From NCBI GenBank assembly GCA_030838075.1, contig JAUTXJ010000186.1:1-35819 (forward strand): a DNA stretch of 35,819 nt, read 5' to 3'. This DNA is from Acidobacteriaceae bacterium. Its GTDB lineage: Bacteria; Acidobacteriota; Terriglobia; Acidiferrales; UBA7541. A program made the translations under genes and the position numbers. Shown one piece after another: positions 8,801 to 17,400 of the stretch. The number at the start of each line of letters is the position of its first letter. The first letter of the stretch is position 1. The notes under the pieces are model-generated. The model saw nothing but the letters and a program-made list of their open reading frames with translations, made no database searches and was not told the DNA's origin.

Positions 8801-11199
8801 CTCTGCTCCAACGCGTTCCTGCAGTCTACTACACGCAGATTAATGACGTGCTGCTCACAGCGTTGGCTCGCGCGTGGGTGCAATGGACCGGGAGTCGAAC
8901 GTTGTACACAAATCTGGAGGGGCATGGCCGGGAAAATTTATTTGAAGACGTGGACGTCAGTAGAACGGCTGGGTGGTTCACGTCGATCTTTCCTGTGCGT
9001 CTGGAGTTGAACGACTCCGGAGACAATTGGGAGCCTGGCGAGGCGCTGAAATCCGTGAAAGAACAATTGCGCCGTATCCCGCAGCGCGGCGTAGGTTATG
9101 GAATCCTTCGTTACTTGAGCAGCCACAGCGCACTTAAATCGCGACCCGAACCAGCGATGGTTTTCAACTACCTGGGGCAATTGGATAGCGCCGTTGCGGA
9201 ATCGAAACTGCTGCGCTTTGCAGCGGAATCAAGCGGACCTTGGCACAGCCCCAAGCAGAAACGCCGGCACGTGCTGGAAATAAACAGCCTGGTCAGGAAT
9301 GCGCGGATGGAATTTGAGTTTGCTTACAGCGCTGGGCTTCATGATGCGAAGAAAATTCAGGAATTTACGAACGGCTTTACAGAAGCGCTAAGAGAAGTAA
9401 TTGCTCATTGCCAGTTGCCTGATGCTGGCGGTCGCACTCCTTCGGATTTTCCGCTGGCCAAAATTGACCAGGCTTCACTGGATCGCTTGTTGGCTGAGCA
9501 GCCGGGTATCGAAGATATTTACCCTTTGTCGCCAATGCAGACGCTGTTCTTTTCTGCGAATCAGGGCTCGGCGCAAGCTGCTTTCGATCAGTGGCATTGC
9601 ACCTTACGCGGGGATTTGAACGCGGAGGCGTTCGAACGCGCGTGGAACGACACAATCCGCCGGCACACGATTTTGCGCTCGAGTGTATTGAGTGCCGGAT
9701 TGCGCGAACCGCTGCAGGCCGTCCACCGCGACGTTCGCCCGCCATGGACGATGGAAGATTGGCGCGGCACGCCACCCGAACAACAGCAGGAGTGGTGGAA
9801 CGCGTTGCTAAAGGAAGATCGCGGTGAAGCGCTGGACTTGACGCACGCACCGGTGATGCGCTTCAGGCTGGTTCGGCTTGAGAACACGACATGGCGGTTT
9901 TTGTGGAGTGTGCCAGGCATGCTGCTCGATGGCTGGTCGTGGCCGCTGGTTTTCCGCGATGCCAGCAGGCTTTATGAAGCGTATGCCCAGAGTGCTGCTC
10001 CGCAACTGGAAGCGCCTCGCCCGTACCGCGATTACCTGGAATGGCTTTCGCGCCAATCGACTGTGGAATCCGCCAAATTCTGGCACACGCAGCTCGTGGG
10101 ATTCCGCAAGCCCACTGCGCTGATCCGTGAGCGACCCGTTGATACCGGAGGCGAACGGTACCCGGAACAGGTAATTAAACTTTCAGCGGATGCAACAAGC
10201 GCATTGCAAACCGCCGCGCGACGACTGCAGGTGACGCTTAACACGCTGGTCCATGGGGTTTGGTCGATACTTTTAAGCCGCCAGAGCGGCGAAACTGATG
10301 TCGTGGCGGGAGCCGCGTTCTCCGGCCGCCCCACGGATTTGCCCGGCGCGGAATCGATTGTAGGACCTTTTACAAATAACCTGCCAGTGCGCGTCGAAGT
10401 AAATGAAAACGAAACTGGCAGCGAATTTTTCCGCAAACTTCACGCCCGGCTTCTGGAGTTAAATGCGTTTCAGTTCACTCCGTTGATGGAAATACAACGC
10501 AACAGCGAAGTGCCGTGGCGCTACCGGCTGTTTGACAGTTTAATCGTATTTCAGAATTACCTGATTGACGACTCAGCGCGGCGTCTGGGTGAAAAAATTC
10601 AGATTGAGGATTTTGCCGGGCCGATCCATACCAACTATCCGGTGCTCTTACTCGCGGAGCCGGGTGAGTGGTTGCGCCTAACTTTGATTTACGATCGCAA
10701 GAGTATTGCAGCTGCGACGATAGGACAGTGGAAGCGGGATTTAGAGATTCTGCTGGAACTCGCTCCGGTATTTTTTGACAAGCGGGTCGGTGAGTTGCAA
10801 GCATTGTTATCGCCACGCCCTGCACCGGCCGCAGAAGCGAAGCCATCTTTAGCGGACGCGCAAGCGCAGAATTTCGTGCCGGCGCAAACGGAGATGGAGA
10901 AGAACATCGCGTCGGTGTGGCAAAAAATGTTTGGGTTGGAGCAAGTGAACGTGGAGACGAATTTTTTTGAATTTGGCGGGCACTCGCTGCTCTTGGTTCA
11001 AATGCACAGTTTGCTGCGGGAAAAGCTAAACTCGGAATTTCCGATTGTGGCACTGTTTGAACACCCCACCGTGCGGGCCTTGGCGCGGCACCTCAGCCAG
11101 CCGGCGGGCCAAGCAGTTGAAAAGGGCGAGCAGTGGCGCGACCGAGCGCAACGCCAGAAAAAGGCTCTATCGCAGATGCGGGCGCCGACCAAGAAGTGA
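2839..11199 (+). CDS. Nonribosomal peptide synthetase, FkbH-PCP-C-A-PCP-E-C*-PCP
   Basis: 2786 aa. HAD/FkbH motif VVDADNTLWGGVVGE plus SCRVLGKGVE; PCP motifs LGGQSLQ, LGGDSIL, FGGHSLL; C motif HHIVSDGWS; A motif YTSGSTGQPKGCIVTHRN; E motif HHLAVDGISW with NLEGHGRE and MVFNYLGQLD; second C-like domain with VPGMLLDGWS. Confidence 0.95.
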   Translation: MGDKPQKSVSLNKTREFLMTVTANFTAEPVGDTLRLWLDMLGIQPVRLVFSGYNQVFQELMAPASLPCSSEPGVNYLLIRLEDWARDQKPGKSADIISNATREFAATLQGFAKRARRTTVLFLCPPSRSALANAELSATLSRLHAELRTAVASLRGIHLIDPGELAQLYPVEVVDDPESDRQAHIPFTPAYWAAMGTILARKSRALLTPPHKVIVVDADNTLWGGVVGEIGARQVEISGEYLALQNFLRNQKNSGVLLALASKNEEADVAEVFQRHEMVLRREDFVAWKINWEPKSRNIASLANELELGLDSFIFLDDNPVECADVQSNCPAVTTLLLPPPGTKPIKTFLEHVWVFDRTGATDVDAKRTELYREQGERNRFRSAATSFQAFIDGLNLQVTIEPPLPANYERAAQLTQRTNQFNTTGIRRQSSEIASLLDAGERRMLLVRARDRFGDYGEVGLVVLVAEGKCLRVENILMSCRVLGKGVEHRVLAATGREAQRLGADEIVIPFVRTERNQPAETFLKSVGMELLGDGSFGMSAAEAAAVEFNPEIAAPSESEKEASNERQGHAPPADYRKIAMALDSVESILSAVATHLRRARPQLGNELVLPRNAREALIAKIWEEVLHIDHVGVTDAFLSLGGQSLQAASIASRMTAEFGVRVPLIAVLSNPTIIELDALIDQARGAGDLTLPKAKELTLSAAQQRLWFLDQFIPNRAAYNIPLARRIQGPLDIDILRKALGSVMSRHATLRSIFSAQEGSSVIKQSEIPKVFVQALAAKSEAEALRLANEEASRTFELSEEPLLRCLVISLAPNDQVLVLNVHHIVSDGWSMGILLRDISEAYRAASQGREPSWKPLLTSYADYAEWQRTRIAAGDYQSDLDYWKNELRGAPALLEIPSDMPRPSVMTYVGGCVRKRISGATRRALEQLAEREHCTPFTVLLATFQTLLHRYSRQEDIVIGVPVAGRTHSAVEELIGCFVNTLTIRALVDKKMSFKAHLQLTRGKMLEALAHQDLPFDHLVNELGLARDLTYSPVFQVMLVLQNDIDKVFNPGGLKVTSMPLHNGGAKFDLVLEVTPASDGYELALEFNKNLFLPETAERMLGHFTHLLAQSCEFPETSLAALSMMEDGEMHRMLSFVNADGADFNNVECLHHWFERYAATSPSAPALTCDSQTLSYGEVNQRANQIAHYLIACGVVPDVLVGLCIDRSIDLVIAILGILKAGGGYLPIDLSYPKERLAFMLKDAQAPVLLTEKKLAAGLPQHQARTIFLDDAEAFLGSQPTTNPEPRVTPDHMAYVIYTSGSTGQPKGCIVTHRNVARLLRATESWFHFNEHDTWTLFHSCAFDFSVWEIWGALLYGGRVVVVPFLVSRSPEAFYELLAREKVTVLNQTPSAFRQLIQAEEAVGQKELALRYVIFGGEALEMQSLRPWFERHGDERPRLVNMYGITETTVHVTYRPLSKEDLNSGSVIGVPIPDLQIYILDENGQLAPIGVPGEMHVGGAGLARGYLRRPELTEQRFIPDRVTGRKGARLYKTGDLARFLPGRDIEYLGRIDHQVKIRGFRIELGEIESVLLQHPAVRSVVVMAREDEPGVKRLAAYVVASQPAPEVSVLREHLKKKVPDYMVPAAFMFLEALPLTANGKVDRKALPVPESQRPELTRRYIAPRTAAEKTLSAVWSKALRVEKVGIEDNFFELGGDSILSIQIISAARREGLKLTPKLLFANQTIASLAGVAGVAESENPSAVEAAGDVPLTPIAKWFFEQNLEDLHHYNQAFLFNVTENLDRGVLEQVLAELSKHHDALRLRALQENGTWKMFYTDSTVRLSLEWIDISNLSEPEQRAAIESNSAKQQASLNLQNGPIWRVVYFNLGDGKPGRLLFAVHHLAVDGISWRPLLEDLETAYQQIKAGQRVALPAKTAPYKTWAERLQTLADSPSLKQELSYWTAVTEPNEVTEALKPLAMDAADAANTEGDAKKITVTLDEDATQALLQRVPAVYYTQINDVLLTALARAWVQWTGSRTLYTNLEGHGRENLFEDVDVSRTAGWFTSIFPVRLELNDSGDNWEPGEALKSVKEQLRRIPQRGVGYGILRYLSSHSALKSRPEPAMVFNYLGQLDSAVAESKLLRFAAESSGPWHSPKQKRRHVLEINSLVRNARMEFEFAYSAGLHDAKKIQEFTNGFTEALREVIAHCQLPDAGGRTPSDFPLAKIDQASLDRLLAEQPGIEDIYPLSPMQTLFFSANQGSAQAAFDQWHCTLRGDLNAEAFERAWNDTIRRHTILRSSVLSAGLREPLQAVHRDVRPPWTMEDWRGTPPEQQQEWWNALLKEDRGEALDLTHAPVMRFRLVRLENTTWRFLWSVPGMLLDGWSWPLVFRDASRLYEAYAQSAAPQLEAPRPYRDYLEWLSRQSTVESAKFWHTQLVGFRKPTALIRERPVDTGGERYPEQVIKLSADATSALQTAARRLQVTLNTLVHGVWSILLSRQSGETDVVAGAAFSGRPTDLPGAESIVGPFTNNLPVRVEVNENETGSEFFRKLHARLLELNAFQFTPLMEIQRNSEVPWRYRLFDSLIVFQNYLIDDSARRLGEKIQIEDFAGPIHTNYPVLLLAEPGEWLRLTLIYDRKSIAAATIGQWKRDLEILLELAPVFFDKRVGELQALLSPRPAPAAEAKPSLADAQAQNFVPAQTEMEKNIASVWQKMFGLEQVNVETNFFEFGGHSLLLVQMHSLLREKLNSEFPIVALFEHPTVRALARHLSQPAGQAVEKGEQWRDRAQRQKKALSQMRAPTKK
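2893..4520 (+). other. FkbH-type HAD-IIIC domain (glyceryl/hydroxyacyl loading type) at the NRPS N-terminus
   Basis: DxDNTLWGG motif at about 3471-3510, ASKNEEADVAEVF, DDNPVECADV, and the FkbH-family C-terminal part QRTNQFNTTGIRR ... SCRVLGKGVEHRVL. Boundaries approximate. Confidence 0.85.
6290..7800 (+). other. Adenylation domain 1, predicted Thr-activating
   Basis: Hand-extracted Stachelhaus-type residues from FDFSVWEIW, VTVLNQTPSAF, YVIFGGEAL, NMYGITETTVHVTY give D-F-W-N-I-G-M-V-H(-K), the classical Thr code. Boundaries approximate. Confidence 0.75.
8095..9420 (+). other. Epimerization domain
   Basis: PLTPIAKWFFEQNLEDLHHYNQAF, HHLAVDGISWRPLLEDLETAY, NLEGHGRENLFEDVDVSRTAGWFTSIFPVRLEL, VGYGILRYLS, MVFNYLGQLD are E-domain core motifs. 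Boundaries approximate. Confidence 0.85.
9500..10850 (+). other. Condensation-like domain with degenerate active-site motif (PGMLLDG in place of HHxxxDG)
   Basis: IYPLSPMQTLFFSAN start and WRFLWSVPGMLLDGWSWPLVFRDASRLYEAY. The codons at 9913-9918 are CCA GGC (Pro-Gly) where His-His is expected. Confidence 0.8.
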
Positions 11200-11323
11200 C
11201 CAGAAAGGCTGCCATGCGGGTGCAAAGAGCATTTTAGGGAATTTATTATCCATCAGCGCTTGGATTGAGGAAAAGTAGGACCAGAAATTAGGTTAAGCCT
11301 CATGGAATCACAGAGTAAGGACG

Positions 11324-11361
11324 GCCGGAGTGGCCCAAAAGTTGCACTGGGTAACTCCGGC
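11324..11361 (+). other. Inverted repeat/hairpin in the NRPS to PKS-NRPS intergenic gap
   Basis: GCCGGAGT (11324-11331) is perfectly complementary to ACTCCGGC (11354-11361), with an inner CCCA/TGGG stem (11334-11337 / 11348-11351). No T-tract follows. Confidence 0.5.
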
Positions 11362-11405
11362 GCGGACTTAAGCACGTACTTTGCGAAGCAGCATTAGGGT
11401 CGTGA

Positions 11406-14400
11406 ATGAACGACGAACAGCAATTAGAAGGCATTGCAATCGTTGGAATGGCTGGGCGCTTTCCCGGAGCGGAGAGCGTCGAGGAATTCTGGGCGAACCT
11501 CGTCGCGGGCCGCGAGAGCATTTCCTTCTTCCACGATGACGAGTTAGCTGCATCTGGTTTGGATACTGCGGAACTAAAGCGTCGCGGGCAGTATGTCGCG
11601 GCGCGCGGAGTTTTGAAGGACGCGGACTGTTTCGACGCGGCTTTTTTCGGAGTGAACCCGAAAGAAGCGGAAGTCATGGATCCGCAGCAGCGGGTATTTC
11701 TGGAAGCATGCTGGGCGGCGCTGGAACGTGCTGGCTATGCGCCCGACAAGATGGCTGGAACGGTGGGCGTATTTGCGGGTGCCAGCTCAAATACCTACGT
11801 GCACCACGCTTTGGAGCCTCGGCCGGAGCTGATGGAATTGGTCGGATCCGACCTGGTGATGTTCGGAAACGACAAAGATTATTTAACGACCCGGGTGGCC
11901 TACAAGTTGGGACTGAAGGGGCCAGCGCTGAACGTCGCTACGGCTTGTTCTACTTCGCTGGTGGCCGTTGGGCAGGCTTGCCAATCGTTGCTGATGTTTC
12001 AATGCGACGTGGCGTTAGCCGGCGGCGTGTCTGTAAGAGTTCCGCAACAGCGCGGCTACTACTACGACGAAGGCAATATTGGATCGCCGGACGGGCATAC
12101 ACGGACATTCGACGCCAAGGCTGAGGGCACAACGTTCAGCAACGGCGTGGGCGTAGTGGTTTTGAAGCGGCTGGAAGATGCCGTTAAAGACGGCGACCAG
12201 ATTTATGCGGTGATCAAAGGCGTTGGATTAAATAACGATGGTTCGCAGCGTGTAAGTTTTGGTGCGCCGGGAGTGGAAGGCCAGTCGGAAGCGGTGGCCA
12301 TGGCCCAGGCGCTAGCTGGCGTGAATCCGGAAACGATCACTTATGTGGAAGCCCACGGGACCGCAACACCTCTTGGTGATCCCATCGAAGTCGCGGGATT
12401 AACGAAAGCGTTTCGGATGGCTACGCAGGCCAAACAGTTCTGCGCCATCGGCTCGGTTAAGTCGAATATTGGGCACCTGGATGTGGCGGCGGGTGTTGCG
12501 GGATTAATTAAAACCGCGCTGGCGCTGCATAACAAAATTATTCCCGCGAGTCTGCACTTCACGAAACCGAATCCTAAATTGGAAATTGAGAAGACGCCGT
12601 TCTATGTAAATACCGCGCTGCAGGAATGGCGCAGGGGCGGAAACGTGCCCCGCCGAGCAGGCATTAGTTCGTTTGGATCTGGAGGAACCAACGCGCACCT
12701 GGTGTTGGAAGAAGCGCCTCAAACTGAGCCATCTGGGCCGTCCCGGCCATGGCAATTGGTGGTGTTGTCCGCCAAGACTCCGGATGCGTTGGAGCGCGCC
12801 ACACAAAACTTATCCGAACATTTGAAGGCCATTGCTGTCCGTAATGAAGGCTCACGACAACGTAGCGACCTTGCGGACGCCGCGTTTACGCTGCAAACGG
12901 GTCGGAGTGAATTCGCTCACCGTCGCGCGATGGCCTGCGCTGATGCGGCTGAAGGCGCGGCGGCGCTGGAGGCCAAGGATCCCAAGCGGGTTTTTACACG
13001 TCATCATAAGTCGGTCGATCATCCGGTGGTTTTCATGTTTCCCGGGCAAGGCGCGCAATACGCGGGCATGGGCGCGGAACTGTATCGCACCGAGCCAACT
13101 TTTCGGGCGGAAGTGGATCGCTGCGCGGAGTTGCTTAAGCCAGAGTTGAAGACTGACATCCGTGAGGTGATGTTTCCTGCCGAGGGTGCGAATAAAAAGT
13201 CTGACGAATTGCTAAGGCAGACGCGGTTCACGCAGCCGGCCTTATTTGTGATTGAGTACGCGTTGGCGAAATTGTGGATGTCGTGGGGCATCAAGCCGTC
13301 CGCAATGATCGGCCACAGCGTCGGTGAGTATGTGGCGGGCTGCCTCGCCGGGGTATTTACGTTGGAAGACGCGCTCATTCTCATCGCGCGGCGCGCGACA
13401 CTGGTTCAGGCGCAGCCTGGGGGCGCGATGCTGGCGATTCGGCTGCCCGAAAAAGAAGTGCTGGCGCTGCTGAATCCGCAGCTTGCGATTGCGGCTATCA
13501 ACTCTCCGAATCTGTGCGTGGTTTCCGGTTCGAACGAAGCGATTGCCAAGCTTGAAGAAGAGCTGACGACAAAGAAAATTGCGGCGCGAAGATTACAGAC
13601 GTCCCACGCGTTTCATTCTCCGATGATGGAGCCGGTGCTGGCTCCGTTTGCCGAATTGCTGCGGAAAATAAAATTTGGCGAACCGCAAATCCCTTATGTT
13701 TCAAATGTCACCGCGAAGTGGATTACACCCGCGGAAGCGAAGAGCCCGGAATATTGGGCGGGACACGTGCGGCAGACGGTGCGCTTTGCCGATGGCGTTG
13801 CGGAGTTGATGAAGGACTCGAAGTACGTGCTGCTCGAGGTCGGACCGGGACAAACGCTGAGCACGTTAGCGCGACAACATTCCTCCAAAGGAACCGAGCA
13901 GACGGTGCTGGCTTCGCTGGCTATGACCGGTGAGCAGGAGCCACACGGACTACTGGATACCTTAGGGCGGCTGTGGATGAACGGCATCAGCGTGGATTGG
14001 CAGCAATTTTATGCCAATGAACGCAGACGACGCGCGGTGCTGCCAACGTATCCCTTCGAACGCAAACGTCATTGGCCGGAATCGGCAATTAAGGCTGCAG
14101 GCACCCCGTCTTCCGTCACACAGTTTTCCACGCCAATCGCCGGAAATGCGGCGACTACGACAAACGCCGAGATTCAAGCCTCGCAGCCGACGGCGGTTTC
14201 GGTGCAGGCCACAACTCCGACAGAGCCTGCGCTTCCGCGCAAAGATCGCTTGCTTGCAGCTTCCCGGACGCTACTCGAAGAGCTCAGCGGCTACGACCTG
14301 TCTCAGGTGGACCCGGCTATCAGCCTTCTGGAATTGGGCCTGGACTCGCTTTTGCTGACGCAAGCCGCGCAGGTTTTTCATCGGAAACTCGGCGTGCCCA

Positions 14401-17400
14401 TAACTTTCCGCCAATTGATGGAGGAATTGGGCTCGCTGCAACAAATTGCAGAACACCTGGACGCCACGCTACCCGCCGAAGCTTTTGCGCCTCCCGCAGC
14501 GCCAGCGCAGCTGCCAACAACCCCGACCACGCAGCAAACCGTTGCAGCGGGAAATTTGGGAATCGGCAACATACCGACTTCGATTCTTGAACAGATATTG
14601 CAGCAACAACAAGCATTGACGCAGCAAGTTTTACAGCTGATGGGCCGCGCTCCCGCGCAGCCGGCAGCGTCTACGCCAGTTTCAATCCCGACCCCCGCGG
14701 CTGCGATGGCACCTTCTGTTCCCATGGTGGTGAAGTCTGAAGTGAAATCGCACGGGCCGTTTAAGCCCATCGATCGTGCAGCGGATATGGCGATGACCGC
14801 CGAGCAAACTGCCGCGCTCAAAGAGCTTATTGCCCGCTATACGAAGCGAACCGCGGAATCGAAGAAGTTAGCGATAAAAAATCGTCCGACTCTTGCGGAC
14901 CCCCGTTCCGTTGGTGGCTTCAAACAATTGTGGAAAGACATGGTCTATCCGATTTTCACCACGCATTCGGACGGATCAAAAGTCTGGGACGCGGACGGCA
15001 ACGAATATGTGGATTTCGTCATGGGCTTTGGGGCCAGCATCTTTGGGCACCGGCCGCCATTCGTTGTCGAAGCGGTGAAGAAGCAGCTGGATCTGGGATT
15101 TGAGATTGGCCCGATTCAGCCCATCGCTGGAGAAGTCGCAGAACTGGTTCGCGAATTCACCGGGATGCAACGGGTGGCATTCACCAATACCGGGTCGGAA
15201 GCGGTTTTGGCTGCCACACGCGTCGCCAGAACAGTCTCGGGACGCGACAAGATTGCGGTGTTTGCCGGCGCGTATCACGGGATTTTTGACGAAGTGCTTT
15301 TCCGGCCGCTCACGGTGAATGGCGAAACGCGGACCGCCGCGAGCGCTCCGGGGGTACCGGCCAGCGCGGTGTCACAAGTGATCGTGCTGGATTACGGCAA
15401 TCCGCAATCGCTGGATATTTTGCGCGCGCGCGGATCGGAAATCGCCGCAGTGCTGGTCGAGCCGGTGCAGAGCCGGCGATTGGATTTGCAGCCCCGCGAA
15501 TTTTTGCACGAACTAAGAAAAGTAACTAAAGAAACGGGATCAGCGCTCATCTTTGATGAGGTGGTTACCGGATTCCGCGTTGAGCCGGGAGGAGCGCAGG
15601 CTTATTTTGGCGTGCGTGCCGATCTGGCGACCTACGGAAAAGTAATTGGCGGCGGGATTTCAATTGGCGCGGTGACCGGCGATCCAAAATATATGGACGC
15701 GCTCGACGGCGGGCAATGGAACTATGGCGACACTTCGTTTCCGGAGGTAGGCGTAACATTTTTTGCCGGAACCTTCGTTCGGCACCCGTTGGCATTGGCC
15801 GCGGCTAAAGCGGTGCTGTTGCATTTGAAAGAGCAGGGCCCGGACCTGCAGAAACATTTGACGGCGAGAACGGCGCGGCTTGCCGATCAATTACGCGCGA
15901 TCATTGAAGAATTCCAGGCGCCCTATCACATTACGCAGTTCAGCTCACTGATGCAGCTTACTTTTCCGTCTGATCAGAAGTATGCAGCGCTGCTGCATTA
16001 CATGCTGCGCGAGCGCGGAATTCACATATGGGACAACCGTGCGTTCGTGCTGACGACGGCGCACAGCGAGGCCGACCTCACCAAGCTGCTGACCGCGTTT
16101 CGAGAAAGTTTGCAGGCGATGGTTGATGCGGGTTTCCTGCCACCGCCAAGTTCCGGCTCCAAAAAAGTTTTGACAGTGAAGACCGACGCTGCAGCCGCCC
16201 CGTCTAAAGAGCGCGAGATCGTACCTGTCGCCTCAAGTGTTGGTGGAGTCGATCAGTTTCCATTAACCGAAGCGCAGAAAGAAATCTGGCTAGCGGCGCA
16301 GATGGGCGGAGATGCGGCGGTCGGGTATAACGAATCGCTAAAGCTGGAGTTTCGCGGGAACTTTGATGTGGAATTATTCCGTTCCGCGGTGCGCCAAATT
16401 ATTCAGCGCCACCCAATACTTCTCGCAAGCTTCAGTGCCGACGGCCAATGGCAGCGTGTGAACTCCAAGATTCAACTGGAAGTTCCGCTCATCGATTTAT
16501 CGGCCAAAAAAGATGGTGAGCGGGAGCGCGAACTTGAACGGGTAATGGAACAAGAAGTTTCTGAACCTTTCGATCTCGTCGTTGGATCGCTGGTTCGTGT
16601 ACGCATCGTGCGCTTGTCAGGCGAGCATCACGTAGTGATTTGGACTGCTCATCACATTATTTGCGACGGCTGGTCCGGAGGACTTATCGTTAGTGAGCTT
16701 TCCACTATTTATTCCGCACTGAAGCAAGGCCTTCAACCAGTGCTGGACGCGCCGGAATCTTTCCGGGAATATGCGCTGGCTAGCCAGCCGGACAGCCCTG
16801 AAGTTGCCGGGGCGATGGAGTATTGGTGCCAACAGTTTGCGGATGTGCCGGCGCCGCTTGATCTTCCCGCCGACCATTCGCGTCCTCTGGTTCGCTCCGC
16901 CCGTGCGGCCACCTTGAAACGAGTATTCGATCCCCAGTTGAAGCAATCGCTGAAACGGGTCGCCGGGCAGCAACGAACCACGCTTGTCGTCATGCTGATG
17001 GCCGCACTTGATACATTGTTTTACCGCCTTACGGGTCAGACCGACATAGTGCTCGGTCTGGGCGTTGCCGGTCAATCCATGTCTGGAAAGTCCTGTCTGG
17101 TTGGCCATTGCGTGAACCTGCTTCCGATCCGCACGCAGATTCAGCCCAACGCGCCCTTCCGGGAAAACCTAGCCGCCGTGAAAAAACGCGTTTTGGACGC
17201 TTACGAGCACCATCAGGCGACCGTTGGCGGGATGCTCCAGCACATCTCGGTATCGCGCAGTGCGGGACGGCCACCGCTGGTGGAGGTTGTTTTCAACGTG
17301 GATCGCGAAGTGGCCACCGCGCAATTCTCTGGCACGGAATTTTCTTGCGAACGCAATCCGAAGCGGGCATTGCATTACGATCTCTTCTTTAATTTCGTCG

